Shown here: piece after piece, positions 30,612-40,343 of the stretch | Layout: every line of letters starts with the position of its first letter | How positions within the stretch are numbered: position 1 is the first letter of the stretch | Origin: Paracnuella aquatica | GTDB lineage: Bacteria > Bacteroidota > Bacteroidia > Chitinophagales > Chitinophagaceae | Assembly (NCBI RefSeq): GCF_003332885.2 | Contig: NZ_QOWJ01000004.1 | Location: 1 to 64,000 of the forward strand | Direction: 5' to 3' | Length of the DNA stretch: 64,000 nucleotides | Notes under the pieces: generated by a model | Told to the model about the DNA's origin: nothing | The model's database searches: none | Seen by the model: the letters and a program-made list of their open reading frames with translations, nothing else | Position numbers and translations under genes: made by a program

Positions 30612-31667
30612 TCAGGCGGTCAACGCTGCCTTTTGATCATATTTCATTACTTCGTGCACCATGAACTCGGTAGTATCAACACATTCTTCCACAATGCGGT
30701 CGCGAATACCACGGTAATGTTCCCGCATACCCGGCGTACTCAATATGGTTACCGCTTTTTCAATTGCCCGTTGCTGGTCGGATGCGGATTCTTTGAAGTT
30801 GAACACAATGCCATACCGGCGTTCTTCTTCATCTGTATATCCACGGCCATCGTTGTCAATAAAAATTGCCGGCACCCCAAGTACCGCAGCTTCGGAAGCC
30901 ATTGTAGCACTTTCACCAAAAAGCAGTTGGGCGTAATAGAGGGCATCATGAATGCGGTGCACGGGAAGCTGCATCCGGTACGGTTCGAGGTCGTCGGGCA
31001 ATGGGCCTTCGGCAGTGATAAAAACCTTTGCATGGGCCGACATTTCACGGATTGCTTTGCGCTTGTTTGCCAGCGACATGCCCTGGTGCCCAAAATCGTG
31101 TGCTGCAGCCCACGATACAAAGCGTACAATAACGTAAGGCGTTCCGGCTGATATGCCGAGCAAATCGAATACCGATGGATCGGGCTGAAAATAGCGCGGA
31201 TGCAAGTAAGCCAATTCCATAAAACCATTGAACCGCACCTGCTTGGCGCCAAGGTCCATTCGGTAACATGCCGGCGTAAAAACTTTGGATGCAAAAGGAA
31301 CCGTCAACCGGTGGTGCAAGCTGGCATGCTCGGTATCGCTAAACACCAGCGACACTTTACCCCGCAGCCGTGCAACCTGCGATGGGTAAGGATGCAAAAA
31401 GTTAAGGAACAGGTCGGCCTTTACCGACCGCGAAATGCGCAACAATTTGTAATCGGCATAAAGCAGGTATAAAAATTTACCGATTCTCCCGTTACTGCCT
31501 TTACCCCTGCCGATATAAGTGAAGCCGTATAAATCCAACAGGCGGTGCTCCATTTCTTTGTTGCGGGCTATAAAATAAATGCGGTGCCCCTTTTCCGTCA
31601 TGATCCGCGAAAAATTGCGGAAGTAATGCACATGAGCCGGGTGGTTGATATCAATGACTATGTTCAT
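30612..31667 (-). CDS. DUF354 protein, glycosyltransferase-like
   Basis: A 351-aa protein starting MNIVIDINHPAHVHYFRN, the characteristic opening of DUF354 proteins, which share the GT-B fold of UDP-GlcNAc epimerase and MurG-like enzymes. The C-terminal half has YAQLLFGESATMASEAAVLG and PAIFIDNDGRGYTDEEE, where the sugar nucleotide would bind. DUF354 genes are usually found in polysaccharide clusters, but their reaction has not been defined to my knowledge. It overlaps the upstream glycosyltransferase gene by 17 bp, so the two are probably translated together. Confidence 0.85.
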   Translation of the reverse strand: MNIVIDINHPAHVHYFRNFSRIMTEKGHRIYFIARNKEMEHRLLDLYGFTYIGRGKGSNGRIGKFLYLLYADYKLLRISRSVKADLFLNFLHPYPSQVARLRGKVSLVFSDTEHASLHHRLTVPFASKVFTPACYRMDLGAKQVRFNGFMELAYLHPRYFQPDPSVFDLLGISAGTPYVIVRFVSWAAAHDFGHQGMSLANKRKAIREMSAHAKVFITAEGPLPDDLEPYRMQLPVHRIHDALYYAQLLFGESATMASEAAVLGVPAIFIDNDGRGYTDEEERRYGIVFNFKESASDQQRAIEKAVTILSTPGMREHYRGIRDRIVEECVDTTEFMVHEVMKYDQKAALTA

Positions 31668-32670
31668 GGCTATGGGTTAAATTAGTTTCGGTTTGGTGTT
31701 GTATCACTGTAGGTTGGGATTGAGGTTTTTTAGCGGCTACCTTGTTATAAATCGATGCGATGCGCTCCGCAATCATGTTTGCATCGTAGCGGTCCACAAC
31801 AGGCTGCCTGCAGGTAATGCGCTCCTTGCTTTGCATCAGTGCTCGCAGGCATTGCACATAAGCCGATATGTTTTTGGGTAAAATATAGCAATGATCCACG
31901 CCTGCGCAGATGTCGCCTACTTCCCCAACATTGTTTGCTACAACCGGCAGCCCGTTTACAATTGCTTCTTTTATCACCTGCGGACTACCCTCAGAATGAC
32001 TGCACATCAGTAATGCATCTGCAGCCTGCATCATACGGTTTAACTGGTCGCGGTTAAAACCCTTCATTTCCACAAAAGCTATTGGTGACCGTGCCTGTTG
32101 TCGCAATGTTGCAACCACTTCATTTGCAAACGCCGGATCTTTCACAGGCCGGTCGAAACTGGAAGCAAACAAAACCACAAATGTGGCAGCGCTCCATCCC
32201 ATTTCGTTACGCGTTTCATCTCGGTAGATCAAGGGCACATTGGTTTGTACGCCGCAGGGAATGATTGAATAATTTTTCTTCACATACTGGCGCATTTGTG
32301 GCCACACCAATATGTTGTGTGCAGCAAAACGGCTGGCAAGAACCGATACGGACCGCTCTTTTGGCTTATTTAAATCACTACCATGAAAAGTAATGACAAT
32401 AGGAATGCGCCGCCTGGCAAGAAAACGGGCTGCAATAGCCGTAAATGCCCAAAGACCGTAATGCACATGCACCAGTTGAATGGCGTGGTTGCGCAGCATT
32501 TGCCGTAATGCAACAATCGCCTGCCAATATCCTGCAACGCCACCTTTGGAAATCAGGAAATGTTGAACGGCAATACCGCAATGATCGGTTATAGCTGATG
32601 CCTGTTCGGCAACAAACGGATTGATGCCGCTGCCAGCTTTTCTACTTACAAACAATACTTCCATATCCAT
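31651..32670 (-). CDS. GT4-family glycosyltransferase
   Basis: A 339-aa GT-B glycosyltransferase. The N-terminal half includes VHVHYGLWAFTAI and ITFHGSDLN, acceptor-side segments, and the C-terminal half includes the donor motif SEGSPQVIKEAIVNGLPVVA with the E-x7-E pattern. A second Met at 32664 could also be the start. It overlaps the neighbouring genes at both ends (1 and 17 bp), so it is firmly part of the polysaccharide operon. Sugar and linkage are unknown. Confidence 0.9.
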   Translation of the reverse strand: MDMEVLFVSRKAGSGINPFVAEQASAITDHCGIAVQHFLISKGGVAGYWQAIVALRQMLRNHAIQLVHVHYGLWAFTAIAARFLARRRIPIVITFHGSDLNKPKERSVSVLASRFAAHNILVWPQMRQYVKKNYSIIPCGVQTNVPLIYRDETRNEMGWSAATFVVLFASSFDRPVKDPAFANEVVATLRQQARSPIAFVEMKGFNRDQLNRMMQAADALLMCSHSEGSPQVIKEAIVNGLPVVANNVGEVGDICAGVDHCYILPKNISAYVQCLRALMQSKERITCRQPVVDRYDANMIAERIASIYNKVAAKKPQSQPTVIQHQTETNLTHSHEHSH

Positions 32671-33833
32671 TAGCTTATCGTAGAAACAGGTTGTGCCTTT
32701 GTCAATACTTCTTCTGTACCCAGAACACTATTATAAATCCGATGGAATGCACGCCCCATCTGGGGAAGCGTGAAAGTTGACTGAATCATCCGGTAACCTT
32801 CAGCACCCATCCGGCTGCACAGTTCCGGGTCATCGATTAGTTGGAGCAACAGGTCCGCTACTTCATCGTCGGTTTGTGTGGTGATGAGATAACCGTTTTT
32901 ACCATGATGCACCACTTCCCGCGTGCCGCCCGAATCATTGGCCACCACAGGTTTACCAAGGCTCATGTATTCAATAATCGCGTTGGAAATACCTTCGCCA
33001 TGCGTATCAGCCGAAAACAACACCCCGATGGTACAGGCGTTGACAAGTGCCTCTACATGATTGGATCGACCGGGAAAAAGTATCTGTATTGGATTGCTAT
33101 TCTTACTACGTACACGGTCAAACACATCACAACCTGTTGCACTGGCCCCAACGCCGATAAATGTTACTTGCGGCCGAAGACGCACAACTTTTTCAGCAAT
33201 ACGTAAAAAGCGATCATAGTCTTTATTTTCAGAAAAACTGGCTGCCATCACCACTGCCACAGGTGTTTCAATGCCATACGTGGCAAGCACCTGTTCTTTG
33301 TCGGGCAGGTGTTGAAACCGCTCGGGGTTTACACCATTATAGACTACGGTACATTTATTTGCCGGTGGCCTGTACGCCTGAATGCCTGCATGAGAATTTG
33401 CGACAATCAATCGGGAACAAATAAAATTGAGCCGGTCGATCCAGTAATGAAACGACAACCTATTGATGCGTGGAGGTGCGGCTGTAATTTGTCCATTAAT
33501 CAACGCGATGTTTTGACCAATTACCGCAGGCAGCGCATACAAGGTTTGCATCCGGCCCCAGGTATGTATCAGGTGTGGTTTGAATTTGCGGCAGATCCGG
33601 TAAAAGCGGAGCGGCATTGATAATGCGCCACTGCTTTTTCTGTCGATGACCTCGTATGGAATGTTCAGTTGCTTGAAGTACGTGTAGTGTATAACGTCTT
33701 TTGTCATTACAAGCGTTAGCTGGAACTGGCTGTGCGCTTTCAAATAGCTAAGCAGTTCAATCAACCGGCGTTCCTTTCCGCCCGTTGCCAGCGACCCAAT
33801 AAAAAACAGTAAGCGTTTTGGTTCCGTATTCAT
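32670..33833 (-). CDS. GT4-family glycosyltransferase
   Basis: I chose the ATG at 33833 (MNTEPKRLLFFIGSLATGGK) because GT4 proteins begin with this strand and glycine-rich loop; the frame runs on to 33872 without better support. The protein has 387 residues. The donor-binding segment GEGISNAIIEYMSLGKPVVA carries the conserved Glu pair, and IHTWGRMQTLYALPA is the acceptor-side region. It belongs in the cytoplasmic, membrane-associated assembly of the repeat unit. Stop and next start overlap as TAATG. Confidence 0.9.
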   Translation of the reverse strand: MNTEPKRLLFFIGSLATGGKERRLIELLSYLKAHSQFQLTLVMTKDVIHYTYFKQLNIPYEVIDRKSSGALSMPLRFYRICRKFKPHLIHTWGRMQTLYALPAVIGQNIALINGQITAAPPRINRLSFHYWIDRLNFICSRLIVANSHAGIQAYRPPANKCTVVYNGVNPERFQHLPDKEQVLATYGIETPVAVVMAASFSENKDYDRFLRIAEKVVRLRPQVTFIGVGASATGCDVFDRVRSKNSNPIQILFPGRSNHVEALVNACTIGVLFSADTHGEGISNAIIEYMSLGKPVVANDSGGTREVVHHGKNGYLITTQTDDEVADLLLQLIDDPELCSRMGAEGYRMIQSTFTLPQMGRAFHRIYNSVLGTEEVLTKAQPVSTIS

Positions 33834-33912
33834 GTTGGTGAATAGTATGGTAATGTCTGTTGATGTACCCAAGCTCAGTTGGCGTCCGTCACACGCAAAG
33901 CAATCAGTTTAC

Positions 33913-35076
33913 TTATACCTCTGCAGCTGTAAAAGCAGGCACAGGCACATGTCCGCCAATGGGCATCCCGGTTGTGATTTCAAGGAAACGAACAACCCTA
34001 TCTTCAAGCTGCAAAAGAGACTGGTGGTAAGCTTGCCGTGCTGCCTGGATCATAGGCAGGTACTCCTCAAGATTTGTGGTAACATGGGCAACTACATCAT
34101 TGAGTTGTTCCCCATCCCAATCTACAGGCTGATAGGTGATGCCCGATTGGTAAATATCCGGCCAGGTTTCAAGATGGATCATATCAGGCTTGATCAACAG
34201 TGCGCCGGCTGCAACAGCTTCAAAATCGCGAAAGCAAACTTCGCCCCAACCAAAAGGACTGAGTACCGCGCCGACCTGTTGAATTTCCTGTTGGTACACA
34301 TCAGGTAGAACTTTGCCTGCCAGCAATAGCTTGTTTCCCGTTGTTCCTTCTAGCATCAACCGGCGCTGATAACCCACTGTATTTGGAAACGACCGGTATC
34401 CAAACCGTGCCTGTACCACGCGTTGCTTGTTTGCAATTGCAACAGGAGCAGCGGTACTGTGCAACAGGCTTCGATATGCACGATCAAAGGATGGCTTTAA
34501 TATTTTGACCCAACCCATCCGGGTTGCCAGCCTTGCCATACGAACCAGGTTTTTTGCAGGCACTGGATAAACGCCGTAGCCTAGATTCCACGACAAGCGC
34601 AGTTTGCTTAGCAAAGCCGGATCGGTGGGGGGGGTACGCCATTTTTCTTTCTCGTCTGTGATGCCATATTGCCGGTGGTAATAATCGGTGAAGGGTTGCC
34701 TGCCATAGGAAGGCTCCAGGTATGCTTTTTGGTCGCGCAATAATTTGCCTTTGAAATAAATGTCAACCAGGTCCATGTATTCATAGTGCAGGCTGTCGCT
34801 TCCAGCGCCATCATCAAGCATCACTACCCGGTCAAAACGCTTCCTAAAATCCTGCACATAAGCCCGCTTTTTCTCATCATTCTGGGCAAAGGCATCGTTG
34901 CCTTTAAATGCCCGAACCAGCACCACGCTGTGGCCGGTGATTTTTTGTGCTTGTCGCGAATTGATGGGCACAAAGCGCAGCAAATTAACATACCTGGAAA
35001 CGATCAGCGGGAAAAGTGTGTACAGGGCCTCAATCTTAGAGTCGGAATGGACGATATAAATAGGTTCGGTATGCAT
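33913..35076 (-). CDS. glycosyltransferase-like protein with poly-C tract
   Basis: A 387-aa protein with no signal peptide. The C-terminal part has GWGEVCFRDFEAVAAGALLI and then a Pro-Asp-Met-His segment, which resembles the CgeB/Glyco_trans_1_2 type of glycosyltransferase C-terminal domain. The N-terminal part (YIVHSDSKIEALYTLFP, VVMLDDGAGSDSLHYEYMDL) is not familiar. Its setting between glycosyltransferase genes supports a role in repeat-unit assembly. A run of eight C residues in the coding strand near codon 148 is a possible slippage site. The donor and acceptor are not predictable. Confidence 0.65.
   Translation of the reverse strand: MHTEPIYIVHSDSKIEALYTLFPLIVSRYVNLLRFVPINSRQAQKITGHSVVLVRAFKGNDAFAQNDEKKRAYVQDFRKRFDRVVMLDDGAGSDSLHYEYMDLVDIYFKGKLLRDQKAYLEPSYGRQPFTDYYHRQYGITDEKEKWRTPPTDPALLSKLRLSWNLGYGVYPVPAKNLVRMARLATRMGWVKILKPSFDRAYRSLLHSTAAPVAIANKQRVVQARFGYRSFPNTVGYQRRLMLEGTTGNKLLLAGKVLPDVYQQEIQQVGAVLSPFGWGEVCFRDFEAVAAGALLIKPDMIHLETWPDIYQSGITYQPVDWDGEQLNDVVAHVTTNLEEYLPMIQAARQAYHQSLLQLEDRVVRFLEITTGMPIGGHVPVPAFTAAEV
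34627..34634 (-). repeat. C8 homopolymer inside a glycosyltransferase-like gene
   Basis: Eight consecutive Gs on the + strand (Cs on the coding strand) lie within the 33913-35076 gene. The present length keeps the frame open. A change of one base would truncate the protein soon after. Confidence 0.8.
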
Positions 35077-35114
35077 CGGGAAATTTTGTTCTTAAATATG
35101 GTTTCGGTAAAAGT

Positions 35115-36227
35115 TCAATTGGCTTGCAGCAATGCCAGCAGCCGCTCTGCCTGAATTTTGTAATCGTGAAAATTTTGCACGTAGTGCTGCACCCGCACCG
35201 ACATTTCCGACAGTTGTTCCGCCGCTAACGCCTCGTACTGCTGAATTAAATCAGCTGCATCCTTGTAGATAATACCCAGGTTAAACTCGCTTATAATGCC
35301 ATCCGGATTAACACGATCAGTAGTTAGTATGGGCGTACCAACCGACATAGCTTCTAAAAACGTATTGCTGAACCCTTCGTAATGCGATGTGTTGAGCAAA
35401 AACTTTGCGTGTGCTAAAAACGGTAACACTTCTTCACGGGAAAGAAAGCCTACGAATTGCACATTTGGCAATTGCCGCAACCGTTCCAAATAATCAATGG
35501 TATCCTGGTCGCATTTCGATTCTTCCTTCCCGGCAACGCGGAATGGTGTATCGGGCAGCAACGATGCTATTTCGTAAAGCAGCTTTAGGTTTTTTTGATA
35601 TTGGTAAAGCCCGAGCCACGCAATGTAAGTGCGTTCACAAACGGACGGAATAGTTGGCTGCTGACGTAAAAAAAACGGATTGGATATTTTATTTACTTTT
35701 TTGCCCGGGAAGCGCTGCTTAATGATATTGTACTGGTAAGCATTCTGGCAAAGAATGCAATAAGCCATGCGCATACCCAGCGATTGGAAAAAGCGATGGG
35801 CACGTGAATGAGCCCTAAAAAAGCGTTCATCGATCAAAAAATCATTGGAGATGCGCAACACGTAGCGGATACCCAACATACGGCAAACAGCACCCACTAC
35901 AAATGACTGCCAGGAAGGAATGCCCTGGTACAGGTAGTCGGGCCGCGAGTTACGGATTTTACCATAAATAAAAGGCAAACGGTAATACACCCAGCGCAGC
36001 CAGCGGACTCCCTTTTTATTATCGTATAACGGCAATAGCGTGAGGGTGGAGCATTCATCCTTGAGCACCTCGCTACCATCAAGGCGGGTGAGCACTTCCA
36101 CATCCTGCCCTTGTTCGCTGAGGCCCTTTATCCAGCCAAAAGCCTGCACAGCGGCACCACCCGAAGGCCGCTCATTGCGTACCATGATGTTGATGATCTT
36201 GTCGTCGTAAAATAGAAACTTAGCCAT
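35115..36227 (-). CDS. GT4-family glycosyltransferase
   Basis: A 370-aa GT-B protein. The N-terminus FLFYDDKIINIMVRNERPSG, a glycine-rich acceptor-side loop, is followed by YRLPFIYGKIRNSRPDYLYQ. The C-terminal donor domain has IAWLGLYQYQKNLKLL and HYEGFSNTFLEAMSVGTPIL with the E-x7-E pattern. It lies within the polysaccharide operon, 38 bp after the start of the next gene's spacer. Specificity unknown. Confidence 0.9.
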   Translation of the reverse strand: MAKFLFYDDKIINIMVRNERPSGGAAVQAFGWIKGLSEQGQDVEVLTRLDGSEVLKDECSTLTLLPLYDNKKGVRWLRWVYYRLPFIYGKIRNSRPDYLYQGIPSWQSFVVGAVCRMLGIRYVLRISNDFLIDERFFRAHSRAHRFFQSLGMRMAYCILCQNAYQYNIIKQRFPGKKVNKISNPFFLRQQPTIPSVCERTYIAWLGLYQYQKNLKLLYEIASLLPDTPFRVAGKEESKCDQDTIDYLERLRQLPNVQFVGFLSREEVLPFLAHAKFLLNTSHYEGFSNTFLEAMSVGTPILTTDRVNPDGIISEFNLGIIYKDAADLIQQYEALAAEQLSEMSVRVQHYVQNFHDYKIQAERLLALLQAN

Positions 36228-36324
36228 CGCAGTGCAAACTCATTAAGGGTGATCAATGAAAACGTAGCTTCTATATCTTTTGAAGATTGTAAGTCAATTG
36301 CGCATCAGGCTGCGGGGCAAAACT

Positions 36325-37113
36325 TTAAGTTGCCACTACTTGCCCCACTTCAGTGGTAACGGCCGCCTGCTCCTTATATAATTGTTGTAAAAACCGTTCA
36401 GCTATTCGCACATTTTCCACTACCGGGAGGGTCGCATCGAGCTGGTAAACAGGCACGCCCTGCTGCTGCATGTAGGTGGCAATTTGATCAAGCAGGTGCT
36501 GCCATTGATTGATGTCCAACAGCAACTCATCGTCCGATTTTCCTTTGTGCTGTGCAATTGTTTTTCTTCTGGAGCGCAGCCGTTTGAGGATCAAATCGGT
36601 GTTGGTTGTATTTAAATAAAAAATTGCCTGCGGCTTGGGTACCCACCCGAGGTATGCATCCAGTACGCCTTCCGCATCATCTGCTACGCCACCCAACAAA
36701 AAAGATTTTTGCAACAAGCCCTCATGGATCAGGCACAGGCGTCCTTTGCTTTCCTCGTTGATTGCCTGGTACCTGCAAAAATCCTGGAACAGGAAATATG
36801 CAGCCCGAAAACGCAGATCGGGCACAGTAGCATTATCCGAAATCAATTGCCAGCAATGGTCGGCAAGCGCTTGGTGCTTTTTACTAAAGCGCAATCCAAA
36901 ATCAACCGGCAAACTGCGCTTCAGAAGCTTGCCCGAAAACCGGTGCAACTGCATCCGCACATAATCCATTATGCCCCCACTGCTCTGCATTTGCCAGGCC
37001 ACCGCTTCCAGATATATCCACTTTGCTCCGGGGCGCCACCTGGCACAAAGCGCCTCATATACCGAGGTTTTGCCAACCCCCGGAGGGCCGATGATTTCTA
37101 CCATATGAAACAA
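36325..37113 (-). CDS. P-loop kinase-like protein in the polysaccharide locus
   Basis: A 262-aa cytoplasmic protein. A Walker A motif GPPGVGKTS sits at the very N-terminus (residues 9-17), after the strand MVEII. A later segment IFYLNTTNTDLILKRLRSRR looks like the LID/arginine region of nucleoside monophosphate kinase-like folds. It may phosphorylate a sugar, lipid or small metabolite; I cannot name a substrate. It lies eight bases after the Wzy-like gene. Together with the kinase domain of the nucleotidyltransferase fusion (41965-43566) it makes two P-loop kinases in one polysaccharide locus. Confidence 0.65.
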   Translation of the reverse strand: MFHMVEIIGPPGVGKTSVYEALCARWRPGAKWIYLEAVAWQMQSSGGIMDYVRMQLHRFSGKLLKRSLPVDFGLRFSKKHQALADHCWQLISDNATVPDLRFRAAYFLFQDFCRYQAINEESKGRLCLIHEGLLQKSFLLGGVADDAEGVLDAYLGWVPKPQAIFYLNTTNTDLILKRLRSRRKTIAQHKGKSDDELLLDINQWQHLLDQIATYMQQQGVPVYQLDATLPVVENVRIAERFLQQLYKEQAAVTTEVGQVVAT

Positions 37114-37120
37114 GTTTTAA

Positions 37121-38416
37121 TTATTCGCTTCCGAGTATTCCAGTCAAGTTGATTTCGTTCTGTCGCGGCAGCGGCGTCGCTGGCACAACATGTTCATACG
37201 CCAATTTCCTTCCTGCCTGTGGCAAAGCCAGCACCAGGTACAATAGCGTCATGGCTGCGCCTTCTGTAAACCTGCCGGTAAGGGTGTACACCACGAACAA
37301 CACAAAACAGAAAAACACAATCAGTTTATCCAGTCCAGTAACTGATGCCCGAAGGGCTTGCGCAAAAGCGGCAAAAGCCATGAGCAGGTATAGCGCCAGG
37401 CCAATAATACCGGCCGAATGAACAATGCTTGGAATGTCGGCATGGAGGGTACGTTCACCAAAAACACCGCGGCCATAGTTGCCGGCGCTGTTCAGCGGTT
37501 CGTAGCCCACCCAGGGACTGTAAGCTTCGTATTCAAACAGGTCTTTGTAAATCAGTTCGTATTCAAAAAGCCGCTTTTCTTCCGACACTGCTCGTTCATC
37601 GAGGTTGCGGACTTCATAGCGGGTTTGGAATTCGTCTTTGAAATCGGTTGCCGAATAAATGCCGTAACCCAGCAACAGCGCCAGGCCACCAAAAATGACC
37701 AATTGCCTGGCCTGCTTTTGTGCAAAAAATGCGATCAGTGCAACGACACTACCCAACACGCTCAACAACATCACCGACCGCCGCAGGCTGAGCAAGACCA
37801 GGGTAAGGCTGATCATCAACAAGCCAGATAATAAAACGGTATGCTTTCCTTCAATCAACCGAAGCGACACCACGAACACTGCCAATGCCAAAACATTGAA
37901 TCCCGCTCCATACATATTTCCATACAGCACACCACTGGTAATGCCATACATGGGGTTGGGTGCATAGCGATAGGCAGTGCAAAACAGGACATTTACTATA
38001 AATAATCCAAGTATAAGCGTGGCGCAATGCGACAACTCGCGGAATACCACGCCTTCTTCTTCGGTCTGGTACACTTCGGTGATCAGCGGCACGGAAAAGA
38101 ACAGCCAAAGCACCGAGAACACCTGTGCACGAATGGCAACGAGATCGGTAACCCGGAGCAGCAAAAGCAAAAAATAAAAAAACAATAGCACAGCAAACAG
38201 GTTGTTGCGGAAGAACATTCCGGAACGGGCAGCGGATGCCAGCAGCAGCAGGGTAATGGTGCTGTAGTAAACCGATGCGGATAGCGTTGGCTCGATCAGG
38301 TTATTTGCAAAAAACAACAAGGGCAGGTATATCACCGCCATTTTTGCCTTATTAACCAATAGGTAAATAGCAAACAAATAACTCGACAACTCAACCAATA
38401 CAAAAAACAGGTTCAT
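37121..38416 (-). CDS. O-antigen ligase/polymerase-like membrane protein (Wzy/WaaL type)
   Basis: A 431-aa very hydrophobic protein with about ten to twelve transmembrane helices. A large periplasmic loop around residues 265-330 (containing YEAYSPWVGYEPLNSAGNYG and HADIPSIVHSAGIIGL) matches the loop of the Wzy_C/WaaL family, with the typical His and a Gly-Leu turn. It would polymerise repeat units on the periplasmic face of the inner membrane. No other polymerase candidate exists in the locus, which supports this assignment. Confidence 0.8.
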   Translation of the reverse strand: MNLFFVLVELSSYLFAIYLLVNKAKMAVIYLPLLFFANNLIEPTLSASVYYSTITLLLLASAARSGMFFRNNLFAVLLFFYFLLLLLRVTDLVAIRAQVFSVLWLFFSVPLITEVYQTEEEGVVFRELSHCATLILGLFIVNVLFCTAYRYAPNPMYGITSGVLYGNMYGAGFNVLALAVFVVSLRLIEGKHTVLLSGLLMISLTLVLLSLRRSVMLLSVLGSVVALIAFFAQKQARQLVIFGGLALLLGYGIYSATDFKDEFQTRYEVRNLDERAVSEEKRLFEYELIYKDLFEYEAYSPWVGYEPLNSAGNYGRGVFGERTLHADIPSIVHSAGIIGLALYLLMAFAAFAQALRASVTGLDKLIVFFCFVLFVVYTLTGRFTEGAAMTLLYLVLALPQAGRKLAYEHVVPATPLPRQNEINLTGILGSE

Positions 38417-38455
38417 ATGCTCTTGTTTTCAGGTCAGCGCTAATGTTTGTAAAAC

Positions 38456-39148
38456 TCAGGCAGCCGCTAATTCATGCTGTTCAATCATGGCCCGCAATTT
38501 TGCCGTGTTCACATTCCGTTTGATCTGAAAAACGGCCAGGTCTTTGGCAGATGCCACCTCATCCAAAAACTCCAGCACTACGTGATAGTGCTGCCGGCGC
38601 CAGAAATCGTGAATCACAACTTTAGTGTCAGTCCACTCATACCGCAGCAACTTAAATACAGTGTACAGGCAACAGGCAACACGGTATCGTCCATCAATAA
38701 AAACAGCGTCCACCTTGCAAAGCGATGGATCAATTCGATCCCAAACCGAAGCATAGTAATTGGCTGACGATTGTTGTTCACCATTTGCCATTGGCCGTCC
38801 CCATTCATTGGTGTTGCCAAGGTTTGCAAAAAAGAAAAAGAACTTATTGTTTAGGGACTCTTTTACCAGGCTAATTGTATTCATGTATTTATAAAATGCT
38901 TCGTTCGACTCGACCGAAAAAACCGTTTTCCCTTTACTGAGCATGTAAATGGTGGAGCCGCCAGATCCATACTCAAGCACCGTTTTAGACGCTGCCATTG
39001 TTTTTTTAAACAATCGAAATTCAACGCGCCGCATGTGCGGCAAAAAGAATAGTACCGGAAACTTTTGCTTGAGTTTCCAACGCCAGTCTTTGCGTTTTAA
39101 AATGGTGCATGCTTTGAAAACAATTTTCGTAAAAATGGTCGGTGTCAT
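38456..39148 (-). CDS. SAM-methyltransferase-fold protein
   Basis: A 230-aa protein with the class I motif VLEYGSGGST (residues about 57-66), which would hold S-adenosylmethionine, and the acidic motif FSVESNEAFY following at the usual distance. A later VDAVFIDGRYRVACCLY segment is typical of small methyltransferases found in glycan clusters. It may O-methylate a sugar of the repeat unit. No membrane segment or signal. It is also possible that it is a fold relative with another role. Confidence 0.7.
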   Translation of the reverse strand: MTPTIFTKIVFKACTILKRKDWRWKLKQKFPVLFFLPHMRRVEFRLFKKTMAASKTVLEYGSGGSTIYMLSKGKTVFSVESNEAFYKYMNTISLVKESLNNKFFFFFANLGNTNEWGRPMANGEQQSSANYYASVWDRIDPSLCKVDAVFIDGRYRVACCLYTVFKLLRYEWTDTKVVIHDFWRRQHYHVVLEFLDEVASAKDLAVFQIKRNVNTAKLRAMIEQHELAAA

Positions 39149-39187
39149 CGCTAAGGGTTAAGGTTGAGATAGGTTGTTTGTAAGGTC

Positions 39188-40333
39188 CTAGGGTACTGTC
39201 TTGAATTGCATGGAGGTTAGTCCAAATCGCTGTTGCACAAGCTGTGAGAACTTCTGGTAAAACGCATCGCCGGAGAGGTGCTGTTGCACATACCGGATCG
39301 AACGCAACTGCATTTCGGCCAGCGTATGGCGATTGGCTAAAAAATGCTCCAGGGCGGTTACCAAATCTGCCACAGAATCGGACCGAACTACAAACCCGTT
39401 TTCCCCGTTGCGAATATTGAAACGGGCCCCACAAGTGTCCGTGCATATTGCCGGCAGTCCATATCCAAGCGCCTCTGTTACCGACACGCCATACTGCTCA
39501 TCCCGGGCGGGAAGTACAAATATGTCATGCGACAGGTACAAGTCTTTCATTTGGGCATACGGAACATTGCGTTCGAGTTTTACCATACCCTGCAAACCCA
39601 GCCTGCTCACCACATCTTCCAGTTCCGCATACTTTTTCATTTGGGTTTCCCGCATACACTCCCCAACAATGGTGAGTTGGAATTGGTATTGCTGGCTTAA
39701 AATTTTGGCGGCTTGTATGAGCAGCAAATGATTTTTTCGCTTCTGATGGTATTTTCCCACCATCAATATTCTTGGAAACCCGCTGTTCGCATTGTGCATG
39801 CCGTCTTCCGGCTGCACAGGCACCGGCAGCGGCACATAGTACATATGCCGCATGCGGGCATTTGCCGATTGGGCTGCATCAACAATTGGTGTCATCCAGG
39901 CAGCGCCGAAAAAGCGGAGTGCCATTTTCCTTTTTAGCTTTGTCTTTGCGGTTAGCTTTCGCCGCAAATGTTCCTGTGTATAAAAAACGATCTTGGTTCG
40001 GGTAAATAGCGCACAGATTGCAGCAAGCACAGAGAATAATTTGAACGGATCCCTGATGATGGCAATCTCGGGTTTTAATTGCCGAAAGGCTTTCCAATAA
40101 CCGATCGGGTTTGGGAAATAGTTGGGATGGTTGACGCCGCCCTGCCCCACTAACCGCTCGAGCAATAGCGAAGCTTTGGCTTGCGGATAACGTACCGGCT
40201 GCACCAGGCTGTGGTCTTCGGTAAATCCTAAGCTGGCCACATGAAAAGAAACCTGGTGTTCCTTCTCCATCAGGGTTTTTACCGCCTGGTACTGGTTGGT
40301 ATGAAAACGAGGAGCTACAAACAAAATCCGCAT
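39188..40333 (-). CDS. GT4-family glycosyltransferase
   Basis: A 381-aa GT-B protein starting MRILFVAPRFHTNQYQAV. The donor-domain opening is ILMVGKYHQKRKNHLLLI, and the E-x7-E donor motif is in YGVSVTEALGYGLPAICTD. It is separated from the flippase gene by only 10 bp and from the methyltransferase-like gene by about 40 bp. Donor sugar unknown. Confidence 0.9.
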   Translation of the reverse strand: MRILFVAPRFHTNQYQAVKTLMEKEHQVSFHVASLGFTEDHSLVQPVRYPQAKASLLLERLVGQGGVNHPNYFPNPIGYWKAFRQLKPEIAIIRDPFKLFSVLAAICALFTRTKIVFYTQEHLRRKLTAKTKLKRKMALRFFGAAWMTPIVDAAQSANARMRHMYYVPLPVPVQPEDGMHNANSGFPRILMVGKYHQKRKNHLLLIQAAKILSQQYQFQLTIVGECMRETQMKKYAELEDVVSRLGLQGMVKLERNVPYAQMKDLYLSHDIFVLPARDEQYGVSVTEALGYGLPAICTDTCGARFNIRNGENGFVVRSDSVADLVTALEHFLANRHTLAEMQLRSIRYVQQHLSGDAFYQKFSQLVQQRFGLTSMQFKTVP

Positions 40334-40343
40334 ATCCGTATAA

